In this document: piece by piece, positions 7,411 through 14,918 of the stretch
How the letters are laid out: each line of letters begins with the position of its first letter
How positions within the stretch are numbered: the first letter of the stretch is position 1
Source of the DNA: Candidatus Aenigmatarchaeota archaeon
GTDB lineage: Archaea > Aenigmatarchaeota > Aenigmatarchaeia > GW2011-AR5
Direction: 5' to 3'
NCBI GenBank assembly: GCA_016187365.1
Contig: JACPJX010000018.1
Coordinates: 1-34,326, forward strand
Length of the DNA stretch: 34,326 nucleotides
Position numbers and translations under genes: made by a program
The notes under the pieces: model-generated
Seen by the model: only the letters and a program-made list of their open reading frames with translations
The model's database searches: none
Told to the model about the DNA's origin: nothing

Positions 7411-8163
7411 ATGACAAGAATAATCGCATGCGTTTCCGGGAAGGGTGGCGTCGGCAAAACGACCATTGTTTCCAACCTGGGGGTCGCCCTGGCGGCTCTG
7501 GGGAAGAACGTGATAGTTGTGGATACGAACCTCACGACGCCAAATCTTGGGATACACTTCGGGATGCCCCTTTATCCCACGACCATTCATGATGTCCTCA
7601 AGGGCACGGCCTCGATAAGGGACGCCATATACCACCATGACAGCGGCGTGAAGATAGTACCCGCAGGCCTGTCCTTGCGCGACCTTCGCGGTGTCGACTC
7701 AAAGGACCTTCCAAATGTACTGCTGGATCTTCTGGGCTCTGCCGATATGGTTCTTCTGGATTCATCTGCGGGGCTCGGGAAGGAAACGCTTTCAAGCATC
7801 GAGGCCGCCGATGAAATGATGGTGATAACCAGCCCTGAACTGACGTCAGTTGCCGACGCCCTCAAGGCGTCAAAACTGGCCCAGCAGCTTGGAACAAAGG
7901 TGATTGGCGCCGCGATAAACAGGGTCTCCGGCAAGCCCCATGAAATGCGGACGGAGGATGTGCAGAACATGCTCGGGGACGCTGAAATACTTGCAAAAAT
8001 CCCGGAGCATATAGATGTCCAGAAGGCCATAGCAAAAAGGAATCCTGTCGTCCTCAGTGCGCCGAATTCCCCGGCAAGCAGGGAAATCAGGAAACTCGCC
8101 GGCCGCATAGCCGGCATAGAAAACACTGAAAAACTTCCTTGGTACAGGTTTCTTTTCAGGTGA
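7411..8163 (+). CDS. MinD/ParA-family P-loop ATPase
   Basis: About 250 residues. The deviant Walker A 'KGGVGKTT' (11-18) carries the signature lysine. 'VIVVDTNLTTPNLG' is the switch I region and 'DMVLLDSSAGLG' the Walker B region. Such ATPases dimerise on ATP and place other proteins on membrane or nucleoid. Several archaeal members exist, so the cargo (division, pili or chemosensory proteins) cannot be told from here. The short C-terminus 'LPWYRFLFR' is aromatic and basic and might touch membrane, like MinD tails. The frame is open upstream into the tRNA, but the ATG at 7411 with CAGGTG before it fits the conserved N-terminus. Confidence 0.9.
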   Translation: MTRIIACVSGKGGVGKTTIVSNLGVALAALGKNVIVVDTNLTTPNLGIHFGMPLYPTTIHDVLKGTASIRDAIYHHDSGVKIVPAGLSLRDLRGVDSKDLPNVLLDLLGSADMVLLDSSAGLGKETLSSIEAADEMMVITSPELTSVADALKASKLAQQLGTKVIGAAINRVSGKPHEMRTEDVQNMLGDAEILAKIPEHIDVQKAIAKRNPVVLSAPNSPASREIRKLAGRIAGIENTEKLPWYRFLFR

Positions 8164-8204
8164 TGCGATGCCGAAAAAAAGGAAAAGGAAAGGTCATGAT
8201 GACA

Positions 8205-9863
8205 TCATGCCTGTGAAGTGGCGGCTTTCATCAAGAAGCTGATATCGGCCTCGAACGCCGCCACAGGCTTTTCTATGCGCCAGTTGTTTAGGACTTTTGG
8301 ATGGACCTCGCCAACAACACCCGCCAGCTTTTCTTTCACGTAAATCCCGCCGCACCGGCCTTCTATGAAGCTCGGGTGGCAGGACGTCTTTATTCTGTAT
8401 TTGAACCCCAGGCCGTCAAGGAACGCGTCAGCGCATGACGATATGTCTTCGTATCCGGCGTCATTGCCGGAAATTGCGCCGGCCATTTTTGTTATCGTTG
8501 ACGTCCCGTCATCGGATTTTCTGTCCGTCAAAACGCACTCGCCCAGCTCGAATATTTTCTGCGGGAATTCCACATGCATGTTTTTTGAAAGGCATTGCAG
8601 GATGTTCGGCAGCACCCAGTTCCTGATGCATGAATAGTTCTCCGACATGGCATTCTCTATCTCTATCGGGGAAGATTCGGCATTCATTTTTTCACAGACG
8701 CAGTTTTTGCTGGAAAGTATGGCCGACATTATTTCCTGGAAGCCGAGGCCTGTCATTATCCTCCTGCTTTTTTCCGAGAATATTGTGGCGCCTTTCAGGC
8801 TCCCTGCCGTGAAACTGTCTATTCCGAGCTCATTGAAATTTTCATACCCGTATGCTATTGCGATGTCTTCTATCACGTCTGCGTGATGCATGATGTCATT
8901 CCTGTAAGGCGGGATTGCCACGTTGACGGCGTTACCCGAGAATGAGACGCCATACTGCATTCTTTCGAGCAGGGACTTTATTTCATGCTCCTTGAGATCG
9001 ATTCCAAGGATGTCCCTTATCTTTTGCCGGCCGAACGACATTTTCTCGCTGAAATCATATGGTGACTGGACGGATTTTCCGAATTTTGTCGCGACCGGGT
9101 ATCTGGATATTATGGACTCTATATGAGCTCCGCGCTCGAAGAGCGAATATGCAAAGATATTGGCAGCCAGAAGCACGGATTTTTGCTCTGTCCCCGTAAC
9201 TTCCACCATGACGTTCCTCAGGCCCGCAGAGACTTTTCCGAGATAATTGCTGTTTATTATCGGGGGGAACGAAAGCACCTCGTCCTTCAGGTCAACAAGC
9301 AGCGGGTATAGCTTGTGGTTCTGGAGAATGTAGCCGTAATCCCTCCCCTTCGGATGTTCAGACAGTATATCCTTTAGTGTGGCAGGCTTGTCAAAGCCCA
9401 GGGGCACAAACCTGTAGGATGGATTTACAGCCTTGTAATGGACAGGGAATTTTATCATGTCGTAGTTGTATATGCCGACAGATATCTTCTTCCTTTTCTT
9501 CCCGAAATTTTCACCCAGCTTGTCCTGTAGTTGTATCATGTCCAGAAGCAGTTCTTCGTCAACCATGATGTTCTTCGCGGCGAATCCTGAAATGAAAGGC
9601 CTTATGCTTAGAATCTTTCTGTCCACTATGATTTCTTTCCCGCTGCTTTTGGCAGGAAGTTTCTGGAATCTCTTTCCCTTCACAACCCTCGCGATGCCTT
9701 CAGCGCACCAGAGGTCAGGCCTGTTCGTGTCACCTATCTCTATTCTGGCCTTTCCGGCGTTGATTTCTTCTATCTTGCCCTTGGCCAGTTCAAGATCCTC
9801 TTCCCTGAGCCTCCTCCCGGAAAGCTTTTCCAGGGATTTCATCGAGACTTCAATAGTAGGCAT
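8205..9863 (-). CDS. pheT: Phenylalanyl-tRNA synthetase beta subunit
   Basis: A 552-residue protein, the usual archaeal length without the bacterial N-terminal tRNA-binding domain. It begins 'MPTIEVSMKSLEKLSGRRL' (B1), has a B3/B4 editing-type region in the middle and a clear B5 region ('IPPYRNDIMHHADVIEDIAIAYG'). The catalytic-like C-terminal core holds the alpha subunit. PheS and PheT form the (alpha-beta)2 enzyme charging tRNA-Phe, whose gene is also in this window. The ATG shares one base with the pheS stop (TAATG), so translation is coupled. Confidence 0.96.
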   Translation of the reverse strand: MPTIEVSMKSLEKLSGRRLREEDLELAKGKIEEINAGKARIEIGDTNRPDLWCAEGIARVVKGKRFQKLPAKSSGKEIIVDRKILSIRPFISGFAAKNIMVDEELLLDMIQLQDKLGENFGKKRKKISVGIYNYDMIKFPVHYKAVNPSYRFVPLGFDKPATLKDILSEHPKGRDYGYILQNHKLYPLLVDLKDEVLSFPPIINSNYLGKVSAGLRNVMVEVTGTEQKSVLLAANIFAYSLFERGAHIESIISRYPVATKFGKSVQSPYDFSEKMSFGRQKIRDILGIDLKEHEIKSLLERMQYGVSFSGNAVNVAIPPYRNDIMHHADVIEDIAIAYGYENFNELGIDSFTAGSLKGATIFSEKSRRIMTGLGFQEIMSAILSSKNCVCEKMNAESSPIEIENAMSENYSCIRNWVLPNILQCLSKNMHVEFPQKIFELGECVLTDRKSDDGTSTITKMAGAISGNDAGYEDISSCADAFLDGLGFKYRIKTSCHPSFIEGRCGGIYVKEKLAGVVGEVHPKVLNNWRIEKPVAAFEADISFLMKAATSQA

Positions 9864-11113
9864 TAGTAAACAACCTCGCTTTTTCTCAGAAAATTCAGGT
9901 CGTAACTGAACAAATCCCTTATGTCATTTATTCCGGAAGTGGACATGAATATCCTGTCGAGTCCGATTCCCCATGCGAGAACCGGGTGTTTTATGCCAAG
10001 AGGCTGGGTAAGCTCGTGCCTGAATATACCGGCGCCTGCAAGCTCGAGCCAGCCGAATTGCGGGTGCTTCACGAAAAGCTCGCATGACGGCTCCGTGAAA
10101 GGGAAATATCCGGGCCTTATCCTTATCCTGTCCGAATTTGCAAATTCCCTTGCGAACATCTTCAGCAGGCCTATGAGATGCCTTATTGTAAGGTCCTTGT
10201 CTATCACTATGCCTTCAAGCTGGTAGAAGTCCGGCAGATGGGTTGCATCCACTACATCATATCTGAAGCATCTTGCTATGGAGAAATATTTTCCCGGAAC
10301 GTTCGGCCTGCCTGAAAGTGTTCTGGCGGACAATGCCGTGCCTTGGGTCCTGAGTATAAGCCTGTGCGCCCTTTTTACGTCATACTGGTATTCCCATCCT
10401 CGCGACTCAGAAGTGCCGTTTTCATGGGATTTTTTCACGGCATTCAGGATATTTTTATCGAGACTCTTCGCATAGCGTGGTTCTTTCACGAAATATGCGT
10501 CATGTATATCCCTTGCCGCATGGAACTGGTGCATGTAAAGCGCGTCCATATTCCAGAATTCCGTCTCGACTATGGGGCCGTTCATTTCTTCAAAGCCCAG
10601 CCCGACCATCTTGTTTTTTACCCAGTCCAGGAAAGCGGCATAAGGCTGTTTTTTCCCGGGGTATATCTTCCCGCCCACGGCCTCCACGTTGTAAGGCCTT
10701 ATTATAGTTTCTTTCCAGTAGCCGGTTTTTATCAGGTCCTCGTTGAGCGACGAGACTTCGGAGCCTTTGTATTTTTCCGCCCTCCTGCGGGCGTCTTCCC
10801 TGTCTTCCTGTATCAGATTCCTTTGCAGAAGGATTTGGATCGCGCCGTCCGGCAAAGATTCGCCTGAGTATATTTTATTGAGGGCTGATTCGATTTCATA
10901 CGATCCGGGTATTTTTACCAGAACCAGAACACCGTTTCTTACCTCGACCCAGCCGTTTTTCTTCGCCCATTGGATGGCCACGGAGAAATTTTCCATGGAC
11001 TGGGCAGTTTTCATGGGAACGCTGCCGTTTTCGAGCATTTTCAGGAGATTTAACTCGGGAAGGCCTTCACTGAGGTATCTCTTCCCCTCTTCCGTCAGAA
11101 CATAGGGGCCCAT
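9863..11113 (-). CDS. pheS: Phenylalanyl-tRNA synthetase alpha subunit
   Basis: A class II catalytic subunit. Motif 2 is at 'CFRYDVVDATHLPDFYQ', motif 3 at 'GIGLDRIFM', and the Phe pocket includes 'TEPSCELFV'. The frame extends to 11155, but I prefer the Met at 11113 (about 416 aa). A TATA-like box at 11136-11144 is centred 27 nt upstream of it and overlaps the longer N-terminus. Either way the protein opens at 'YVLTEEGKRYLSEGLPE', so the usual first winged-helix of archaeal PheS, roughly 60 residues, is missing. That helix contributes to tRNA binding. The shift of start is an inference. Confidence 0.92.
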   Translation of the reverse strand: MGPYVLTEEGKRYLSEGLPELNLLKMLENGSVPMKTAQSMENFSVAIQWAKKNGWVEVRNGVLVLVKIPGSYEIESALNKIYSGESLPDGAIQILLQRNLIQEDREDARRRAEKYKGSEVSSLNEDLIKTGYWKETIIRPYNVEAVGGKIYPGKKQPYAAFLDWVKNKMVGLGFEEMNGPIVETEFWNMDALYMHQFHAARDIHDAYFVKEPRYAKSLDKNILNAVKKSHENGTSESRGWEYQYDVKRAHRLILRTQGTALSARTLSGRPNVPGKYFSIARCFRYDVVDATHLPDFYQLEGIVIDKDLTIRHLIGLLKMFAREFANSDRIRIRPGYFPFTEPSCELFVKHPQFGWLELAGAGIFRHELTQPLGIKHPVLAWGIGLDRIFMSTSGINDIRDLFSYDLNFLRKSEVVY

Positions 11114-11135
11114 GTTGAAATATTCATGAACCAAA

Positions 11136-11144
11136 GATATAAAT
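11136..11144. promoter_or_regulatory. Bidirectional TATA-like box for pheST and glyS
   Basis: GATATAAAT on plus reads ATTTATATC on minus. The centre is 27 nt from the glyS ATG (11167) and 27 nt from the pheS Met codon at 11113. One symmetrical element could drive two leaderless transcripts for synthetase genes. Confidence 0.6.
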
Positions 11145-11166
11145 GATTCAATCATAAGAGTAACCT

Positions 11167-12657
11167 ATGACAAAGAAGGAAAACCGCATAGAGGAAATAG
11201 CAAGAAGGCGCGGCATATTCTGGCAGTCTTCCGAGATATATGGCGGTGTGTCCGGCCTCTATGACTACGGGCATATAGGGACGCTGATAAAAAGGAAATG
11301 GGAAAACTTGTGGAGAAGATATTTTCTGGGGCTTGATGATAATTTCTTCGAGGTCGAATGCAGGAATATAATGCCAGAGCCGGTGTTCAAGGCGTCCGGC
11401 CATATCGATTCATTTGTGGATCCGATAACAAAATGCAAAAAATGCGGAAGTCTGGAAAGGGCTGACCATCTGGTGGAAAAGAACCTTAATGAAAGTTTCG
11501 AGGGGCTGTCGGCGGATGACCTTACAAAGATGATAAGAAAGCACGGCATAAAATGCCCGAAATGCGGCGGCGGCCTTGATGAGGTCGGGATAATCAACAT
11601 GATGCTGCCGCTTATGCTCGGGGGAAGCTCTCCGGCATACCTCCGGCCTGAAACCGCCCAGGGGGCGTATGTAAGTTTTCTGAGGGAATTCGATGTTTTA
11701 AGAAAGAAGCTTCCTTTGGGGCTTGCAATAGTGGGGCGCGCGTACAGGAACGAGATAAGCCCGAGAAACCTTCTGATAAGGATGAGGGAGTTTGACCAGG
11801 CCGAACTGCAGATATTTTTCAACCCCGGCATGATAAATGAGCACGGAGATTTCGGGCGCGTATCTTCCTATAAACTCCGGGTTATGCCGGTTTCTTCGAG
11901 AAAATCCGGCATAACGCATGAAATATCGTGCAGTGACATGACAAAAAAGCTGCCAAAATTCTATGTTTACCACATGGCAATGATACAGAAATTCTATCTT
12001 GAAATCCTCGGCGTCGCGCCGGAAAAATTCCGGTTCAAGGAGCTCGGTGACGAAGAAAGGGCGTTCTACAACAAATACCACTGGGATATGGAGCTTTGCA
12101 TGGACAGCATGGACGGGTTCAGGGAAGTGGGTGGCATACACTACAGGACTGATCACGACCTTTCCGGGCACATGAAGGTTTCCGGAACTGACATGAATGT
12201 CTTTTCCGACGGAAAAAAATTCATCCCTCATGTTCTTGAACTGTCGTTTGGGGTCGACAGGAATGTATACGCAATGCTTGACATGGGATTCACGGAGGAA
12301 AACGTGAAAGGCGAGGAAAGGGTTATATTCAGGCTTCCAAGGGCGCTGTCGCCTTTTGACTGCGCTGTATTCCCCCTTGTAAACAGGGAGGGGATGGACG
12401 CGAAGGCTGCGGAGATAAAAAGAAACATGGCTTCCATGGGAATGGCTGTTTTTTATGACAGTTCAGGCAGCATTGGCAGGAGATACAGGCGCGCGGATGA
12501 AATCGGCGTCGCCGCATGTATCACGGTTGATTCTGAAACGCTGAAGGACGGGACAGTCACGCTGCGCGACAGGGATTCCATGAAGCAGGTCAGGGTTCAT
12601 GAAAAGGATTTGCCGGAGAAAATAAGGGTGTTTGCATCCGGAGCGGATATATACTGA
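11167..12657 (+). CDS. glyS: Glycyl-tRNA synthetase, archaeal/eukaryal alpha-2 type
   Basis: A 496-residue class II synthetase. It begins 'IEEIARRRGIFWQSSEIYGGVSGLYDYGHIG', the hallmark of this family. Motif 2 is around 'AIVGRAYRNEISPR' and motif 3 around 'LELSFGVDRNVY'. Two CxxC pairs (CKKCGS and CPKCGG) flank an inserted helical region and could bind zinc. A C-terminal anticodon-binding domain follows from 'PFDCAVFPLVNREGMD'. It charges tRNA-Gly in the cytosol. It is transcribed divergently from pheST through a shared TATA-like box and is probably leaderless. Confidence 0.96.
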   Translation: MTKKENRIEEIARRRGIFWQSSEIYGGVSGLYDYGHIGTLIKRKWENLWRRYFLGLDDNFFEVECRNIMPEPVFKASGHIDSFVDPITKCKKCGSLERADHLVEKNLNESFEGLSADDLTKMIRKHGIKCPKCGGGLDEVGIINMMLPLMLGGSSPAYLRPETAQGAYVSFLREFDVLRKKLPLGLAIVGRAYRNEISPRNLLIRMREFDQAELQIFFNPGMINEHGDFGRVSSYKLRVMPVSSRKSGITHEISCSDMTKKLPKFYVYHMAMIQKFYLEILGVAPEKFRFKELGDEERAFYNKYHWDMELCMDSMDGFREVGGIHYRTDHDLSGHMKVSGTDMNVFSDGKKFIPHVLELSFGVDRNVYAMLDMGFTEENVKGEERVIFRLPRALSPFDCAVFPLVNREGMDAKAAEIKRNMASMGMAVFYDSSGSIGRRYRRADEIGVAACITVDSETLKDGTVTLRDRDSMKQVRVHEKDLPEKIRVFASGADIY

Positions 12658-12702
12658 ATGACATAAATTATTGAACATTTTATAGTGTCATTCAGGATAT
12701 GC

Positions 12703-12738
12703 CAGAGACATTAATTTGTTCAAATATTAATGTCTCTG
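12703..12738. terminator. 13-bp perfect inverted repeat between convergent genes
   Basis: CAGAGACATTAAT (12703-12715) pairs perfectly with ATTAATGTCTCTG (12726-12738) around a 10-nt loop. It lies between the glyS stop (12657) and the CBS-gene stop (12771), which face each other. A shared terminator or 3'-end stabiliser is the simplest role. Confidence 0.55.
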
Positions 12739-12770
12739 AGTATAGAAACTGTCGGGAGGCCATGAGACTG

Positions 12771-13877
12771 TTATTCTTTTTTTCTCCGCTTCATTTTCAT
12801 GTTGCTTTCATGCTTTCTCCCGAGGTGACTTCTGGTCTCCTTCTCGAGATTTTTGAACGCGTCCTGGACGACATCAACCGGGTTCCATCCCGAGGAATGG
12901 GACACGAAAATGCCGTCTTCGGTTATGAATCTGGTTCTTATTGAGTATTTTGATTTGTTCCCCTGCTTGTGGTGCATTTCTACGTGGACGAAAAGGCCCT
13001 GTATGTCACGGAAGCTTTTCCCGAGGCGCTGGACGAATTTTGTCGTCATGGAATCTATCTCGCCCTGGAGTTCCAGGTCATCTGGCATTCCCGTGACCTG
13101 GACGTAGACTTGCTTCATGGGCTTTGTCAGGAAAAGTTCCATTATGTCTTTCGGCGTCACGACGCTGACGCCTTTATCCTCGATTATGACCTGCTCATTG
13201 TTCTGAAGGAGATCTATTACGTTCTTTATTTTTTCATCTCTTCTTACAACAGCCCCGCTGCTCATCACGGTTTCTGCTTTTATCTCTTCCATTCTGGTCT
13301 TTTCTTTGAATCCCTTGTCCCTCGTCCTGGCTCTTGCATCAAACCCGCCCTTTGCTTCGGATGCTTTTATGAGGTCCAGCATGCTAACGACTCCGACTAC
13401 CTTGCCGCCGTCGACTATTGGTATTCTCGAGACGCTGTTGTCGGCCATCATGTGCCTTATTTTTCCTATGTTGTCGCTTCTCGAGGCGTAAACAGGCTTG
13501 GATTTTATCTGGCCTATTTCTGAATCGGCGTCCATGAAGTCGCCGGCTTTTTCTATTATATCGGTCTCTGATATTATCCCTGTTATTCTCCCCCCTTCCA
13601 TCACGGGCAGGGCCCTGGCATTGTTTGATATTATTGACTTCGCTGCGTCTATTATGTCGTCTTCAGGCCTCAGGAACGTGACCCTTCTGCACAGCGTCCC
13701 GATTTTGGTTTTTGAGATGTCTATGTCCTTTGTGACTATGCTTTTCAGCTCTATTATCCCTGAGACGGAGTCTTTGTCCTTCACGACAATCTGGTTTATT
13801 CCATGAGACTTCATCTTCGCCAGGGCGCTGCTTACAAAATCCCCGGCCTCTGAAAAAACGACGTTAAATTCCTTCAA
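12771..13877 (-). CDS. Four-CBS-domain protein with C-terminal ribosome-hibernation-like domain
   Basis: A 368-residue protein. Four CBS motifs occupy about residues 1-250 ('MKSHGINQIVVKDKDSVSG', 'ARALPVMEGGRITGIISETD', 'NSVSRIPIVDGGKVVGVVS', and a degenerate fourth near 'MSSGAVVRRDEKIKNVI'). CBS pairs usually sense adenine nucleotides. Residues about 255-350 alternate strands and helices ('VYVQVTGMPDD', 'FVQRLGKSFRD', 'GLFVHVEMH', then a helix rich in Glu/Lys), like HPF/YfiA factors that block idle ribosomes. The basic tail ends RKHESNMKMKRRKKE. I infer an energy-sensing ribosome-silencing factor. The start is TTG, supported by a TATA-like box 26 nt upstream. Confidence 0.8.
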   Translation of the reverse strand: MKEFNVVFSEAGDFVSSALAKMKSHGINQIVVKDKDSVSGIIELKSIVTKDIDISKTKIGTLCRRVTFLRPEDDIIDAAKSIISNNARALPVMEGGRITGIISETDIIEKAGDFMDADSEIGQIKSKPVYASRSDNIGKIRHMMADNSVSRIPIVDGGKVVGVVSMLDLIKASEAKGGFDARARTRDKGFKEKTRMEEIKAETVMSSGAVVRRDEKIKNVIDLLQNNEQVIIEDKGVSVVTPKDIMELFLTKPMKQVYVQVTGMPDDLELQGEIDSMTTKFVQRLGKSFRDIQGLFVHVEMHHKQGNKSKYSIRTRFITEDGIFVSHSSGWNPVDVVQDAFKNLEKETRSHLGRKHESNMKMKRRKKE

Positions 13878-13898
13878 AAGAATTTAAGATATTCAAGA

Positions 13899-13908
13899 CT
13901 TATATAGT
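13899..13908 (-). promoter_or_regulatory. TATA-like box of the CBS gene
   Basis: Minus-strand ACTATATAAG is centred 26 nt upstream of the TTG at 13875-13877. This is what points to TTG as a leaderless start. Confidence 0.6.
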
Positions 13909-13922
13909 CCTTGACACAGAAA

Positions 13923-14504
13923 TCAGGGCTTATGGCGTGTTATCTGGTAATATGTGCAATCGGCCTCGTTGTCAACGATGGCCCACAGCATTCTTGCCCT
14001 TATGTTGTGGGCAAGCCTCACCGACCTGGAAAGTTCCTGGAATGACATGGTGAAGTCTTCGGGCACGCAGAAAACTATCCATTTGGTGTGCTCCTTTGCG
14101 CTCTTCGGGCCTTTCTTCAGTTGCACCCCTCTCTCGTAAACGCGGAAGTCGCAGCCGAACTTGAAACCGGTCCTTACAAGCAGCCCTCTTTCCCTGAGGT
14201 CCTCATAAACGCGATACCTTTCGACGAACCTCTTGTCAAGCGACGCCGCATGCTCGTAAAGCTCCTGAAAACTCATACTCCTCCCATCTTTTGACACGGC
14301 AATCCTCCCGCGCTTCAGCAGCAGGACGGCCTCGATGAGCGCAAGCTCCAGCCTTTCGCCTACCTGCTTCCCGTAATATCCGGGCTCGTACACCTGCTGC
14401 CAGTTCTCCGCGACTATCACCTTGCTTTCCTCCAGAACCGAAGGTATGTTCTTCACTTTCTCAGGCGGAAGCTGGTTTACTTCTTCATTCTCCTCTTTCG
14501 GCAT
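13923..14504 (-). CDS. endA: tRNA-splicing endonuclease subunit (EndA family), catalytic Lys apparently replaced
   Basis: A 193-residue protein, the size of single-unit archaeal EndA. The N-terminal domain is about 30-100. The C-terminal nuclease domain starts at 'GFKFGCDFRVYERGV', with catalytic Tyr at 123, and 'KEHTKWIVFCVPED' carries catalytic His at 139. In the third motif, family members have V-R-K (the catalytic Lys). Here 'LAHNIRARMLWAIVDNEAD' has Ala170, with Arg171 next to it. The enzyme excises BHB introns, and two interrupted tRNAs lie just upstream. Either Arg substitutes, or this is a partner subunit needing a second EndA. A strong GGTGAT element precedes the ATG. Confidence 0.9.
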   Translation of the reverse strand: MPKEENEEVNQLPPEKVKNIPSVLEESKVIVAENWQQVYEPGYYGKQVGERLELALIEAVLLLKRGRIAVSKDGRSMSFQELYEHAASLDKRFVERYRVYEDLRERGLLVRTGFKFGCDFRVYERGVQLKKGPKSAKEHTKWIVFCVPEDFTMSFQELSRSVRLAHNIRARMLWAIVDNEADCTYYQITRHKP

Positions 14505-14611
14505 TTTATCACCTTTTCTAAAGAATTAGACTATTGGCTTCTTTGCTCAAGAAATGCCAGTCCAAGTCTTTTATGATAAGAATAGAAATGATGTCTTTTT
14601 AAATCATGTAT

Positions 14612-14728
14612 GGGAAGGGAGGGATTTGAACCCTCGACGTCACGGTCTTCAGCCGTGTGTTCTTTCCTGCAAACAGGAAAGCAAAAAAATCTTCGCTTTC
14701 TGCTTGTCCCAGACTGAACTACCTTCCC
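14612..14728 (-). tRNA. tRNA-Phe(GAA) with a D-loop intron
   Basis: Acceptor GGGAAGG / CCTTCCC, D stem GTTC / GAAC, anticodon stem CACGG / CCGTG with loop CTGAAGA (anticodon GAA), and T-arm GAGGG-TTCAAAT-CCCTC. A 44-nt intron (14664-14707) sits at 20/21. Its BHB: TCTG pairs with CAGG, bulges GGA and AAA, inner helix CAAGCAG / CTGTTTG. The D stem itself is the outer helix. The same region can fold instead into CTTTCCTG / CAGGAAAG across the 3' splice site. Spliced length 73 nt. tRNA-Asn lies 5 nt upstream, so the two are co-transcribed. Confidence 0.93.
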
Positions 14729-14733
14729 TCAGC

Positions 14734-14875
14734 GCCTCGGGACGGATTTTCGCCAATCACCCTCTTATGTGTTCTTTGGGGTTCACCAAGACCTTTCTTG
14801 CAAGAAAGGGATTGGTCTCGAACCGTCGACCCTTTGGTTAACAGCCAAATGCTCTACCTGCTGAGCTACCGAGGC
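14734..14875 (-). tRNA. tRNA-Asn(GUU) with a T-loop intron
   Basis: Acceptor GCCTCGG / CCGAGGC, D stem GCTC / GAGC, anticodon stem TTTGG / CCAAA with loop CTGTTAA (anticodon GUU). The T arm GACGG / CCGTC is split by a 70-nt intron (14747-14816) at 59/60. The BHB is textbook: the T stem is the outer helix, then TTCG pairs CGAA, bulges are AGA and AAT, and the inner helix is CCAATC / GATTGG. The mature T loop is TTCGAGT. The intron also carries an 18-nt perfect palindrome (14792-14809). Spliced length 72 nt. A TATA-like box lies at about 14901-14910. Confidence 0.94.
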
Positions 14876-14900
14876 AATGTAGAATAACATTTTATGGAAT

Positions 14901-14910
14901 GTTTAAAAAG
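14901..14910 (-). promoter_or_regulatory. TATA-like box of the tRNA-Asn/tRNA-Phe pair
   Basis: Minus-strand CTTTTTAAAC is centred about 30 nt upstream of the tRNA-Asn 5' end, leaving a 5' leader of about 4 nt. No second box is seen in the 5-nt gap between the two tRNAs. Confidence 0.5.
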
Positions 14911-14918
14911 AATGAAAA

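Noticed and set aside
8168..8242. 24-codon Lys/Arg-rich ORF (MPKKRKRKG...) after the MinD-like gene
   Set aside because: It overlaps the 3' end of pheT, has no conserved pattern beyond basic residues, and its 3' part is antisense to pheT coding sequence. Probably chance.
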